A DNA stretch of 64,000 bases from Cymbidium sinense. Lineage: Eukaryota; Streptophyta; Magnoliopsida; Asparagales; Orchidaceae. This document shows, one piece after another, positions 24,501 through 36,409 of the stretch. The notes under the pieces were generated by a model that saw only the letters and a list, made by a program, of their open reading frames with translations, was not told the DNA's origin and did no database searches. The first letter of the stretch is position 1, and each line of letters begins with the position of its first letter. The position numbers and the translations under genes are program-made. The DNA is taken from NCBI GenBank assembly GCA_021442155.1, contig CM038228.1, positions 9,155,179 to 9,219,178 of the forward strand, written 5' to 3'.

Positions 24501-25164
24501 TTTAGACAAATAGAGATAGAGAGATCGTCATCATCATAAATTATCAACCATTTTGGTCATAAATATTTATATATTAAAATTACATTATTAGTAAATTATC
24601 GCAATCTTAATATTTTGAAAAAATTAAATTTGTCAGTCTTTCCGCTCTTCAGAATAATATGTGAAGTCTATATTAACCATGGGATAGTTGTTATTCTTGA
24701 TAATTTTGGTCATGATTTCTCATATTCTTTGTAATCCATTATCGGAAACTTAAACTTTGTACTCCAAAGCAGATACATAGTGAAAGATTTTTACTGAATC
24801 ATGGTTTTCCCCCTAGATTTTTCCGTAAAATTCATTTTCTTATTCATTCTTCAAATATCTATGTGTGTGGATTACAACAAAATAACTTTTATTTATCGCA
24901 ATTGATTTTCAATACATTTGATGTCGTCTTTAACATTTTATTTATCATTTACGACAAAGTTTCCAATCTGATCAAACCACCGGTGGAGCAATTCAGCTTT
25001 TAACATGCGAAGAATGAAAATTCACCAAACTTTGATCGATTTTATTGGAACTGGGGGGCCTTAATCTCAAAGATCATCCAAATCAATATTCTAAATGTCT
25101 AATTAATCGGTCAGCTGAGTAATACTCATGAAAAAGGCAAAGGTCGAGCAACTTTGGTTACGAA

Positions 25165-25870
25165 TATTGATTTGACATCCTCCACATAGGTTAAATATCT
25201 AATACTCACACAATCTCGAATATTATAACTTTTCCCGGTTAACATCATCGAGTAACACTCTGATAAATAATCTCAAATAATGCCATCAAGTAACACATTG
25301 ACAAACAACCTTGGATGGGTCAAAAATCCTCAGCTGATTCGATTTAACCTCTACCATATAGGTTAACATCATAGTAACACTTTGACAAACAATGGATGGG
25401 TAAAAAAATTCTCGATTCAATTCAACCTCTTCCATGGGTTCTTTGTCATCAGTAATACTTTCACAAAATCTGATGGGTCAAAATTCCTCAGCAGATTCAA
25501 TTCAACCTCTTCCATACAGGTTGTTGTTATCAAGTAATACTTTGACAAATAACCTCGGATGGGTCAAAAATCCTTGGTGAATTTGATTTGACCTCTTCCA
25601 TACAGATTAACGTCATTAAATAATACTTTAACAAACAACCTCGGATGGGCCAAAAATCCTTGGCGGATTCGATTCAACCTCTTCCATACAGGTTAACGTC
25701 ATCAAGTAATACTTTGACAAATAATCTCGGATGGGTCAAAATCTCAACATATTGATTCAACCTCTTCCATACATGTTTATGTCATTAAGTAACACTTTGA
25801 AAAATAACCTCGAATGGGTCAAAATCCTCAAAGTTGATTCTACTCTTTCTATACAACTCTGACATTAAGT
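25165..25870 (+). repeat. Tandem array, unit about 85 bp, 8-9 copies
   Basis: The word 'cctcttccatacaggttaa' or close variants occurs at about 25,345, 25,426, 25,506, 25,592, 25,678 and 25,761, with weaker copies near 25,171, 25,255 and 25,843. Between them recur 'gtcatcaagtaatactttga' and 'cctcggatgggtcaaaaatc'. Units differ by point changes and small indels. No open frame is maintained across units. Confidence 0.9.
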
Positions 25871-25999
25871 AACATCATGAATAATTACACTAAAATTATT
25901 TGCCATAATTTTTGAGTTTATGAGAATGGTTTATCAATGCTTCCCACTACCATAGTTGTCATATTGCGGTTGAAAAGAAATTTTCTATAAAATACAAGA

Positions 26000-26900
26000 C
26001 ATGATGCCTCAAACCCGGTGGTCCCAAGATAATTGAAGCCTCTCAGAGAATGAAACCTCCTCATAAATTACGGGCCATCACCTCCACGGTCGATCACGAT
26101 AGTTGCTCTCTCAGGAAAACATGAGCCTCGTCATATGAACTACGGGCCTTGATTACCTTCTAACCCGGTCGGTCCGACAAGAATAGTTGACTCCTCTTTC
26201 GAGGAAAAATCGGAGCCTCGCCATATGAACTATAGGCCTCGCTCACAACCGGATGGTCCTTGAGGATAGTTGGCCTTTATTTCTAGGAAAACTAGAGCCT
26301 CAGTATAGCTAGGGCCTTGCCTCACACATTGGTCCAAGGATAATTAATGCCTCTTTCGAGGGAAAACTAGAGCCTAGCCATATGAACTATGGGTCTTGAT
26401 CGCCTCAACCCTCGGTCGGCGAGGACATGATATCTTTGAAAAAATGAACTCACTCCGTATAAAACTACGCCTTGATAGCCTCAGGCTTCGGCGTTACGAG
26501 GATAGTGAAAATCTCGAGGAAAACTAGAGCCTCATCATATAAACTCTGAGCCTTGATCACCTCCAAACCCGTTAAGTAACGATGATAGTTGGCGCATCTT
26601 TCTAGAAAAACCCGAGCCTCATCATGAATCACCTTGATCGCCTCCAAATTTGGTCGGTCAAGCGAGGATAGTTCGCCTCTTTGAGAGAAAAGCTGGAGCT
26701 TATGAATTCGGATCTTGATCACCTCCACATGGTCCGACGAGGATAATTGATGCCTCTCTCAAAGGAAAACCTTTGAATGGTATGGGCCTTGATTGCCTCA
26801 AACCACAGCCTTCCAACGAGGACAATTGACGCCTCTCTTAAGGAAAAATCAGAGTCTCACCGTATGAGCTATGGGTCTTGATCATCGAATGACCTTCTTG
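26000..26900 (+). repeat. Tandem array, unit about 80 bp, about 11 copies
   Basis: Variants of 'gaactatgggccttgatcgc' recur at about 26,066, 26,138, 26,227, 26,300, 26,385, 26,462, 26,541, 26,622, 26,704, 26,780 and 26,867. Each is followed by a 'ggtcggtccgaggatagttg'-like word and a 'cctctttcgaggaaaa' word. The unit is unrelated to that of the neighbouring array. The spacing varies from about 72 to 89, so units have gained and lost bases. Confidence 0.9.
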
Positions 26901-27299
26901 AGCCCACAAAGAAAGAAAAAAATTTACCCTAGCCCTTGAGCTTCTGCAATATAATTTCTCATCCAACGCAGAAGAACACTACATCAGATGGGAGTTGTGT
27001 CTCCTTACTTGACCATAGGGGGGTTTTATAGATCCATTATAGGGGCAAAAAAGAAATAAATTAAAAAAAAAAACTCTTCTTATTATGACTGACGTTTGCT
27101 ATCCATTTAATTTAAAAAATCACTCTCATCATTATGGCTAATGTTTGCTAGCCATTTAATTAAAAAACAATCAAATAAATAAACAGTAATAATTAATTAG
27201 TAAATAAATAAATTAATATATCTAACATATGTAATTATAAATCATAATAATAAGTAAAGTTATTTTATTTTTAAAAAAAGTTTAATATATTTCTAGATA

Positions 27300-28430
27300 A
27301 AATAAGTAATGTCATCCAAAAATAGGGAGGCAACTGATATGACACTATAAATTCTACTGGTAAGCAAATTTTGATGTCAATCGATTACATTGACACCTCA
27401 AGCTTAAAATATAATTAAAAATTTTATGATATTAATCGTCTTCTAAATATAGAGTGTTTATAATCAAATCGAGCGTCTTGACGAGCGAGATCTAACAAGC
27501 ATAAGATCTTCTAATTGACTTTGTTTGACCATTCAAATAACTTAAAATACATTAGATGATTGAATGAATTATTTCGAGTCGTCCGATGGAGTGGTTTTGA
27601 TTTTGCGTATATTTGTAAAGGTGTCACTCCCATAATCTATAAATAGCACCTCATTCTTCACATGAGGGGGCCGAAGCTAAAGAGAAGAAAGAGCTCTAAA
27701 GCTTGAAAATCTTTCAAGCATAATGGTGCCACCATTTCGGCGGTTCGAACCGTAGATTCTAACAAAACCGCCGCCGACCTCTGGTGGTTAACCATCACCG
27801 GTCATTAGTCACCCGTCGGCGGTCATCACCAGAGACCCTTTTGTCATGCGTTGGTCATTGCCTTCAACATCGTCGTCGTCATCGCAGATCGATACCGTCG
27901 TCGTCGCATCGCCCGGTCATCGCGTCAACCACCATCGGTCATCCTGGACCATCGTCCGGTCGCATTTGCCGACCGTCGACCTAAACATGTCGTTATCATC
28001 AACCGCATTGATCGGTCATCATGTGCCAGAGCTAATCGCCATGGCCGACCACCATCGTGATTGCGGCTGATATCGCTATCTCGCGGTCATCACCGCATCG
28101 ATCACCCGTCGGTTCGACCCGTTGTTCACCATCGGTACCACCAACGCTATAATGTAACTATTGTTGTTACTGATTCTAGGATTTTAGTGGTCATGCTTTC
28201 TTACATACAACTATAATCCGCGTTATCAGAAAACTTAACCTTTGCCAAAATAAATACATGGAAGATTTTCTAAGCGATTTTCCTCTTCAGGAGTTTGTCC
28301 ACGTAAAAATTCTAGAGTTTTTTTGTCATTCTTCAAACATCTGTGTGTGTGCTGGATTCCACAACAAAGCTAAGGCGTAAGTTTTTATTCTACCGCAACT
28401 GATTTTCTTGCACGCAATAACATTATTACA
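27300..28430 (+). repeat. Right LTR of the array-bearing element
   Basis: The last 280 bases repeat the left LTR remnant at 24,650-24,925. A TATA-like site lies at about 27,636. Behind it is a leader with a purine-rich start ('ggggccgaagctaaagag') and then a CG-rich segment full of cgtcg and cggtcat words (27,760-28,130). The short open frames in that segment are low-complexity His/Arg/Ser strings. The left limit near 27,300 is a guess. Confidence 0.45.
27635..27650 (+). promoter_or_regulatory. TATA-like element in LTR
   Basis: The sequence ATCTATAAATAGCACC has a canonical plant TATA core. The expected transcription start would lie about 30 bases on, near 'cttcacatgagggggcc'. Position inside a repeated LTR-like segment supports a retroelement promoter. 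Confidence 0.5.
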
Positions 28431-29479
28431 ATTAATATTGTAAACATCTGATATTTGAATGGCTTCAACTATTATCAAAGCATCTTTGAATTTGATTAGA
28501 TTGACGTTACGACCATTACTTATTTGTTTCGTTATGGTTGCCTAGCTTAGCTTGTGTGATATATGTGACTGTCAACACTCATATATCTCTCTTAGGAGGA
28601 TCAAACCAAATATAATTTTGTAAAAATGAATAAAATTTATACCTAAAGAGAAAAAAAAAAAAAAGGAAATACATCCATACAAAATGAGATAAAAAAGAAA
28701 AAAATATACTTGTATGAAGAGATTAATTGTAGTCAATCTCGTTCAAATGGAACACCATGTTTTAAGAATCTAACTTAATCTCTGGTGTAGTAAAGATTTG
28801 TCATAGTATTTCATCTTCTTATTTCGCCTAAGTCAAAAAAAGGATTCTTAAATCAGTCCTAAAAGTTCATATGAAGTACACGAGACTATACCCCTAAGGC
28901 ATTGCAATTCATAGCAAGAGGAGGTGAATGATGATGAAAGAAAAGAATAACAACTATTTTGAAGGGTTATTCATCAAGTTTTTCTTATTAGTGTTCGGAA
29001 GAGGTTAGGATGATTCTTTATTTAGTTTTTAAAATATTTATAATCTAAAAAATATAATTTTTTTTATTTTTATGAATTAAAAATTAAGATTTTCTGTTGC
29101 AAATTTCGAATATTAAAATTTTCACGCGGTAAGCAATTCATGCACAAAGAAAGGAAAGACAGTTACAAGATCCCAGATAAGTTAAATACATGCCATAGGT
29201 GTATGTATATATATATATATACACACACCAATTATATATATAATAGCCCGAACGGGTAAGATTTATTAGTTTGTTACGATCAGACGGCTGGGATCATTTG
29301 ACAGCTGTAGTGGCTGCTCCAGCGACAGTTTCTGCACACACACGTTGATGCCGTTATAATCATTCCGTAAGGTCCGACCCAGCATAATGTGGAGGACTAC
29401 CCATCGCTCTAATACCCACCTTCTCGAATCTCGACGTTTTTATGGCCGCAATTCCTTTTTCCCTAGCCCCTTGCACCCT
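28431..29479. other. AT-rich DNA without gene, then transition
   Basis: No protein is recognised. A short (AT)n/(AC)n tract lies at 29,203-29,227. From about 29,245 base composition becomes more balanced, leading into the palindromic kinase-fragment region. Confidence 0.5.
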
Positions 29480-29705
29480 TCTCAAAGATGCCAGCGAAGC
29501 AGACGGCTGTTAAGCTATTTTCAGGCTTGATATCTCGATGTACGATGCCACGGCGGTTGCATTCAGCAATAGCTTCGATCAGTTCTGTAATGAGGGCGGC
29601 GGCCTCGCTCTCGTAAAAGGCACCGTGGCGGACAGTGCTGCAAAAGAGATTTGGAGCCAGACCAGAGATAGAAGATGAGGTAGATGAGAGCGATCGAAGT
29701 CTACA
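29480..29705 (-). pseudogene. Protein-kinase fragment (PPCK/CDPK-like), left palindrome arm
   Basis: On the minus strand one frame reads APNLFCSTVRHGAFYESEAA, LITELIEAIAECNRRG and IVHRDIKPEN (about 29,670-29,520). These are the stretch before and through kinase subdomain VIb, with the catalytic-loop HRD and the metal-site Asn. The ESEAA..L..L.EAI..CHRRG pattern is most like small Ser/Thr kinases of the PEP-carboxylase-kinase/CDPK group. The glycine loop, the DFG motif and the C-lobe are missing: after PEN the sequence runs into unrelated residues and a stop. It is a broken gene copy, the mirror partner of the fragment at 31,370-31,790. Confidence 0.7.
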
Positions 29706-31600
29706 TAGATGGGCAAGGGTTTGAAGGGAGATTACTGCATTGGAGATTTGTTAACTCTAGCCTGTTCAGCTCAAGATATCAATGCGTCTCTGTCTCCACC
29801 GGCAGAATTATTTCCGTTAAAATCAGGCAATTTTTTTAAAATAAGTATCATTAAAATAAGAATTAGTTAATTAGTATGATCAAACTAAAATTTAAGAATA
29901 TATATCGATTAATTGAAAACTTTACTGTACGACTCAAATGAAAAGTCGTCCGATTAATCCTCTAATTAATTATTAACGCGTTAAACGAGATACTGTTAGA
30001 TTGTTAGATTGAAGATCTAAAAGTTGTGTTGACAGCTTTCAGATTTAAATTCAATTTTTTTTATTATTCTGAATGCGATTTATTTTTTATTATATTTAAA
30101 ATAAATAATTATTTTCATTCATTAAAATTTAAAATAATTAACTATTTCAATAACTTTATAAATATTTATAATTATATCTATATTTTAAAACTATTATTAT
30201 TTAAAAGTGATTTGTAATATAGATTTAATTATAAATATAAATATAATAGTTTTAAACAAGTGATAAATATTTAAGTTTATCTTTTAAAAGAAATATGTCT
30301 TTTGTCTCAAGTGAAAATGTTTCTCAACTTCTATTTGCAAATATGAACTTAAATAATTTAATGTATTCTAGAGATTGTTTAAACATAAAGAGATTTAAAA
30401 CCCATCTTGGATTTTATTGCTATCTGTTTGTTTAATTTGGGATGAAATAATTATATTTCAATTCATTGCTCAAATTTGGGTTGAAATATGTTTGAGCTTA
30501 ATAAGTTAAAGAATGCTATCTATTGTTTCTCGTCATTATATTTGTAATGTTATTTAACGTATCTTATAGTTTAGTTGGTAGGATATTTATTAAATGTACT
30601 AATTTTAGAAATAAAGTAATTGATTGTAAATTAAGTAGTTGTTTTAATTGCATGCAAATTAAAAGTATTGATTTTTTTGTGTTATGATATATTTTAATGT
30701 AAAATGCAATGAGGGTACTTCAGGTTGTTTTATTTATAAAAATTTGATCTTTTCAATAAGTTTTCTTTCTTGGTTAACAAAGCTTTTAGTTTTATCTAGA
30801 GAGTGATAATTGTTTGTCAAGTAGGTATTAAAACTATTATTTAAAAGTGATTTGTAATATAGATATAATTATAAATATAAATATAATAGTTTTAAATAAT
30901 AATAGTTTTAAAATATAGATATAATTATAAATATTTATAAAGTTATTGAAATAGTTAATTATTTTACTCAATTTTAATGAATGAAAATAATTATTTATTT
31001 TAAATATAATAAAAATAAATCTTAAATAATATTTATCTTATTAAAAATTTAGAAATTTATTTTTAAAACATAATTTAAATGCGGTGGCTGGTTGACACGT
31101 AACTTTTATATCTTTTGTCAATCTCCTATCTCGCACATTAAGAAAGAATAATTAATTATTTAAAGAGCATTAATTAATTCCTTTGCTTTCTTAATTTATC
31201 TTTCAATATTGTATCACTCTCATTCGCCCATTAATTTGATTATCTGTCTTAAATTTTAGTTTGATAAACTTAATTAATTCTATGAACTTATTTTAAAAAA
31301 TTGCCTTAAAATCATCAATATGTTCTTGATTTCAACCGCCATTTCATACTCGGAGATCAAGCACACCCGCCTGGCTGCCACCGGCAACTCATCTACCTTA
31401 TCCCCGATCTCTATCTCTGCACTGCCCCGATCTCTTTTCCACATTGACACCTACAACCCTTTTTGTGAAAGCTAATCTGCTGCCCTCATCAGATAAGTCG
31501 CCGAATCTCTTATGCCGCCACTGCTACATCGTACACCGCGACATCAAGCATGAAAATATATTGTTTGATTTCAATGACCGTCCTTTACATGAAATTGGCC
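29480..31600. repeat. Large imperfect palindrome (inverted duplication) centred near 30,550
   Basis: Several segments pair across the centre. The kinase fragments are at 29.50-29.70 and 31.38-31.60 kb. The word 'aaattttagtttgat' with a following 'attttaaaaaaattgcct' occurs at 31,252-31,305 and, inverted, at 29,825-29,895. A block of about 150 bases occurs at 30,050-30,205 and, inverted, at 30,900-31,040 (for example 'taattattttcattcattaa'). The arms are about 1 kb each and clearly diverged. The kinase frames point away from the centre, so this is a head-to-head duplication. The middle (30,250-30,820) is single-copy AT-rich DNA. A direct copy of the word 'aaaagtgatttgtaatatag' lies on both sides. 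Confidence 0.75.
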
Positions 31601-31790
31601 CGGACACTGTTCAACGGTAATTCTGAAGAAAAGATATTCTCTGCTGCGAGGGAAGGTGATTAGCTTTGCTTCTCAGGGACTTATTCCACTGGTCACCGCC
31701 TGAAGCAGAGGATCTGATAAAAAAAGATACTCGCTACCTACAGGCGCTCAGCAGAACTGCTCAGTGAGTTCTCCTCTGAATTCAGGTCAA
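31370..31790 (+). pseudogene. Protein-kinase fragment (PPCK/CDPK-like), right palindrome arm
   Basis: The plus strand reads LFHIDTYNPFCES (31,435-31,473), a stop, then VAESL and, after a one-base shift, YIVHRDIKHENILFDFNDR (31,534-31,590). The latter is the catalytic loop of kinase subdomain VIb. Further on come TLFNGNSEEKIFSAAREG (about 31,605-31,660) and, in another frame, SPPEAEDLIKKDTRYLQALS (about 31,692-31,752). These fit the C-lobe end of PEP-carboxylase-kinase-like proteins, where EEIF..V..G and SP.AKDLL precede the last helix. The DFG region and activation segment are deleted. Several stops and frameshifts make it a pseudogene. It extends further toward the C-terminus than the left-arm copy. 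Confidence 0.7.
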
Positions 31791-31837
31791 TCAAAATTCC
31801 TTTTTTATGTTTATATAATTCATCAACATGATACTTT

Positions 31838-31839
31838 TA

Positions 31840-31892
<53 letters not shown>

Positions 31893-31893
31893 C
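31838..31893. repeat. (ATT)n microsatellite
   Basis: About 18 ATT units, almost perfect, directly behind the right kinase fragment. A shorter (ATT)n lies at about 32,301-32,321 and another at 34,264-34,292. Confidence 0.95.
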
Positions 31894-31899
31894 ATTTCG

Positions 31900-33970
31900 A
31901 TTATTTTTAGGGCATCTATGGATTAACGGAATGTCAATTGCATGTGTATAATAGTGCTGCTGAGCATGAACTAAATTTATTCGCACCTTGTAAGTACTTT
32001 TTGCTCTTTCATTTATAAATTGCTTGCAGTGAATAGAAAAGGAAGTTTAGTTTTTATCCGGCATCCATTGCAAAGTTCAAACTTTGAGCTCAGAAAAAAA
32101 AAAATTTCTTTTCTTGGCATCTATTATTTCAAAACGGTTTCAATCTGCTCAAATTTTGACAGTATATTTGAGTTGTGTTACTTCATATTTTACTGTTGGA
32201 TTTCTTGTATGCTTATGTTAAGTAATTCAAAGCCTAATGTTATCTTCGTTTGACTAATTAATTTATTATTTACATCATTAATTTTGTAAGTTAACTAAAT
32301 ATTATTATTATTATTATTATTCCGTTATGAAAATTCTGTTTAAATGAGATGTTTATAATGATACAAAATTTTAAGCAAGATATATTTATTCAGATAACTT
32401 AAGTGGAACTCAATACTATTTTTTTGCACTTTAAATAAAAACAACTAACTTCAATCATATTTAAATAGTTGAAATTATGTGACATACGTACCATTTAATA
32501 TTTACATATTTAGTACAAAATGTGAAGTCATTTGTTTAAACTCATGCACATACATTGTGTGTGAGTTTATAATTAAAGTTACTTAAATATCTCAAATAAA
32601 AGAGACCGTTTACTTTCCAACACTAAAAACATCATAACTTCTCAAACATAACACTCACAATTAAATTAACTTTGTGTCACCTCTCCTACCTAACTTTATC
32701 CCAGTGTAAAAAAAATAAAAAATAAAAAATTAAAAGTTAATTTTTTTTAAAAAAACTTTGTCACTATGCTATAATTTTCTCCTTCATTGGACCAAACTTC
32801 CTTGCACTTGGTAGCAAATCTTGAGCTAAAGACGCTTGTTTTCTTCATTCTCCCTCACTCAATGTCTCCTATTTTCTCTTTCATTCTCATTCTCTTACTT
32901 TTAATTGTATTTGTGTAATTTTAGTGTTCTGCTGAAAGACCTTTACTTACATAGTGTCTATACTATCAACATTCTTGTATCATAGAAAATGTATATGTTG
33001 TGCTCGTAAATACTATTTTTTGACACTACAACACCATTACTCTCTCTTTTTCTGTAATTGAAAATTGTTCTTTTGACCTTGCTAATTGAGAACATGTTAT
33101 TAAAATATAAAATGTAATAGAAGATTCATAAAACTAAGGATGTGCATTTGATTAATGCAATCATCTCTTAATTAATTAAATATTTATTTTTAGCAATTAT
33201 TTTGTTGCTTGTTTTGATAATCACTTTATTAATGCTAAAGGTAGATTGAGTAAACTTATATAGTATTTGTGATGTTATGTGTATTCATTAATGCATTCTC
33301 TTTATAATCCAATTTTATATTTTTTTTGAATATAAAGGTAAATAGCTGAGAGCAGTTGGAATTAAATAGCTAAGAGTTTGGTTGTAGTTATTTTGTCATA
33401 TCATTAGGATATGGGCAGCGCTACTGATATTTGATTAAAACATTGCACATTACGATAATTCTTCTTATTTATGTAATCTCATAGCATAAGCAATGAAACC
33501 ATGAAGTTCTAAATAATTTCTAAACTATTGTCATCCATTTTAGCTATTAAATATAATATCTAATTTTTGTGTTGATCAAACATTTGTGCTCATTGGAAAA
33601 TGAGTTTGAGACACTTAACAACATCAATGAGCGACCAAGACAGTTAACAATATCAATTATTTACTTATTACAAAAGTAAAAATTGTTGACAAAGATTTTA
33701 TTGGTGTCGCTAAGAAAGGCCAGAAGATGATTACAATTACGTTAGATAGACAAATGACATTAAGCATTCAAGATTTGACATGAACTACATGAGAAGAATA
33801 GCTTTCAAGAACATAATTTTAGAGAATTTTGAGTCAATCAAATTTGAGATTTTCTAGACTAAAATTATGATGACTACTTTGTTTACTCATAATGATATTG
33901 TTGATTTTGTGTGAACGTTTGTTCTAAATATTATGTGATATACTATTAAATGTATTTAAGACATAATTGT
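31900..33970. other. AT-rich DNA without recognisable gene
   Basis: Both strands were read. The longest open frame (77 codons near 32,020) is hydrophobic and resembles no family. There are A- and T-runs and no repeat pairing with other parts of the window that I could see. Confidence 0.5.
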
Positions 33971-33976
33971 AAATGC

Positions 33977-33978
<2 letters not shown>

Positions 33979-34043
<65 letters not shown>
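33979..34043. repeat. (AT)n microsatellite
   Basis: About 32 AT units without interruption except at the right edge. The 66-codon frame across it (a Tyr-Ile string) is not a gene. Confidence 0.95.
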
Positions 34044-34049
<6 letters not shown>

Positions 34050-34050
<1 letters not shown>

Positions 34051-34259
34051 ATTATCATGTTTTGATTTGTTGTAGTTTGTTATAATTGTAAGTTTACAAG
34101 ATTGCAACAACTTTGTAAGAGTTCTTTTGTTATAGTTTGATTGCAATTTACAGCAAAGTATAGTTTGTTGCAGTTCATTACTTTTTTAGCTCAAATATGA
34201 TATTGTTTGCTAGCACTTTTGGTGTAGATCTATATTATTTTATTACAACTATAGTTTGT

Positions 34260-34292
<33 letters not shown>

Positions 34293-34530
34293 TTGATGTT
34301 TATTGTATTCTTCAGTGATGGAATTCGTTGCAGTTTGTGACAGAAAATAAGAACAATGAGTTTGCTTTAGTTTTGGTTCATATTTTCTTTGCAACAATTT
34401 TGAAAAAATGAAAATGTGCTACAGTTGTGATTTACTATGGATTGCAGCATTTTTGCACTTAAGATACAGTTTGTTGCAATCTCCTGTAGCACAAGTAGTG
34501 GAGTTTATTGCAATTTTGCTTTTAACATTC
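34050..34530 (+). repeat. Degenerate 'gtttgttgcagtt' minisatellite-like DNA
   Basis: Variants of 'tagtttgttgcagttt' recur irregularly (about 34,070, 34,130, 34,160, 34,250, 34,328, 34,415, 34,465 and 34,500) with spacings of about 35-90. It has no coding potential and ends near the 3' tail of LINE copy 1. Confidence 0.5.
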
Positions 34531-34557
34531 ATGTGTAAGCCCAAACGGACAGGCCGT

Positions 34558-35960
34558 GTCTACAACAACAACAACAGCAACAATAGCAACAACCCTTTAT
34601 CCCACTATGTGGGGTCGGCTACATGAATCTTTCTTGTACATTGTGTCCTATTATATGTCAAATTCTCATTTAATTCAAGTATACTAAGTTCATTTTTCAT
34701 ATATCTTAACCAAGTCTTTTTAGGTCTACCTCTACCCTTCTTAACATAAGAAAAATATAATGAATCTACTCTTCTAACTAGGTCATCAGACGGCTGACGT
34801 TTTATGTGGCCAAACTATCTAAGGCGACTCTCTAATCTTATCTGTCACTAAAGCTACTCTAACTTTTTCCCGAACATACTCATTTTGCATTTTATCTCTA
34901 AGAGTGAAGCCACTCATCCACCTAACCATCCTCATCTCTACAACACTTAACTTAGTCTTATGATTCTCTTTTTTTGGCTAACATTTTGCACCATAAACCA
35001 TTGCAGGTCTTATCACCATCTTATAAAATTTTTTCTTAAGTTTAAGCGGTGCTTTTCTATCACACAATAGGCCATATGCATTCTTCCACTTCAACCATCC
35101 AACTTGAATTCTACTAATAACATCTCCATCTATTTAATCATCATTTTAAACAATAGAGCCTAGATATTTGAATTGTTGACTCTTTTTAATGACTTGTTCA
35201 CCCAATGTCACAACAATACCAATAGAACTTCTACAGCTAAAATTATACTCCATATATTCTATTTTAGATCTACTCAAATGAAAACCTTTAGACTTTAAGG
35301 TTGACCTCCATAATTCAAGTTTCTCTTGGACTCCCTCTCTAGTCTTATCAATAAGAACAATGTCATAAAAAAAAACATACACCAAAGTACATCTTCCTGT
35401 AAATGCCTAGTAAGAACATCCATAACTAAAGCAAAAAAAGGTAAGGGCTTAAAGCTGATCTTTGATGTAATCCAACTGAAATAGGAAAATATTTTGTCAA
35501 TCTTCCTTGTGTTTGGACACAAGTAACAACTCTAGTATACACATCCTTAATGACTTGAAATAACAAATATTAACTTATTTCTTTCTAGAACTCTCCAAAG
35601 AACATCTCTTGAAACTTTATCATAAGCTTTCTCTAAATCAACAAATATCATATGTAAATCATCCTTACTTTCTCTATACTTCTCCATCAAACCTCTTAAC
35701 AAATGTATATCATCCATAGTAGATCTACCTGGCATGAAACCAAATTGATTATGAGAAACTTTTGTATCACATCGTAACCTAAGCTCTGTTACTCTCTCCC
35801 ATAATTTTAATGTATGACACATTAACTTAATTCCTCTATAATTTGCACACCCTTGTGCAACACCTTTTTTCTTAAATATAGGAACCAACAAACTCTTTCT
35901 CCATTCATCTAACATTTTTTTAATCTTTAAAATAATATTAAAAAATTTGTAAGCTAAATG
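34558..35960 (-). mobile_element. RTE-type LINE, copy 1, 5'-truncated
   Basis: Read on the minus strand the element ends with the family's 3' word (reverse of 'cccactatgtggggtcggct', 34,601-34,620) and a (TTG)n tail, seen as acaacaaca at 34,562. Upstream come the reverse transcriptase and its C-terminal part. The same 3' word and tail are shared by copies at 44.3 and 61.9 kb. Similarity with copy 3 runs to about 35,960, so the 5' part (endonuclease) is missing here. No exact target duplication was found around it. Confidence 0.88.
35146..35915 (-). pseudogene. LINE reverse transcriptase, RTE clade, broken
   Basis: The first part (35,915-35,547) is an open frame with [52 protein letters not shown] and [19 protein letters not shown]: reverse-transcriptase fingers and the first catalytic Asp (in VDLEKAYD). 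After breaks, 35,385-35,146 continues with the palm motif and the downstream SKGFHLSRSKIEYMEYNFS block. The catalytic FADD box reads FFYD here, so one of the two essential Asp residues is gone and the enzyme could not work. The stretch between the two open parts (about 35,385-35,545) carries frameshifts. Confidence 0.9.
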
Positions 35961-36409
35961 TACACGTCATATCTAAACACAAAAAATATAAATAAATCAT
36001 TTGAAGTCATAATATATTTCTACTCGAGCCGCAGGCCCAAGATACATTTTTTCAACGAAAAAACATACAAGATATTTCAAACTTCTAGTGTACGTATCAA
36101 CCAAAAAATCTTGTAAAATATTTTATTCATCTAAGTATAACATCATTAAATCCACGAAAAATTTAGCTCTAAATGTGGAATCTAATAGTGTTCAATATCA
36201 ACTACACATGATTTACTTACGAGGATTTTAAAAGTGCTTATATGGTGGCCCCAAAGTCTACAACGACTACATTTATGAATATTTCTTATTTTGTTACTAT
36301 AATTACTACTATCAAATTAATAAACTGTGGGCTCCAAAAATTCATCATCGACCTCTCACATTGAAGAGAGTATGATTTTAGTATCGATGTAATTTTCAGA
36401 AGACAAATG

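Larger units (their letters stand above)
24540..28430 (+). mobile_element. Non-autonomous LTR element with array-filled interior
   Basis: Two direct repeats mark it: about 24,650-24,925 and about 28,150-28,430. They share words in the same order, such as 'ggtcatg', 'aatcc..ttatc.gaaa', 'cattcttcaaa.atct.tgtg', 'ggatt..acaacaaa' and 'ttt.att.ta.cgcaa.tgattttc'. The interior (25.1-26.9 kb) holds two adjacent tandem arrays and no gag or pol. The plus orientation follows from the TATA-like site inside the right LTR. The left LTR looks truncated or strongly diverged. I infer a LARD- or TRIM-like non-autonomous element. Confidence 0.5.

Noticed and set aside
25165..26900. CRISPR array suggested by regular spacing of repeated words
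   Set aside because: Units are contiguous and diverged along their whole length, with no conserved repeat and unique spacer pattern; the DNA is from a plant.
27784..28070. Three overlapping plus-strand frames (His/Arg/Ser-rich)
   Set aside because: They come from a CG-rich cgtcg/cggtcat word repeat within an LTR-like segment; all three frames are open for the same compositional reason.
34540..35975. A target duplication around LINE copy 1 based on a shared 'tgtaagc' word
   Set aside because: The right-hand word is part of the LINE sequence shared with copy 3, so it is not host DNA.
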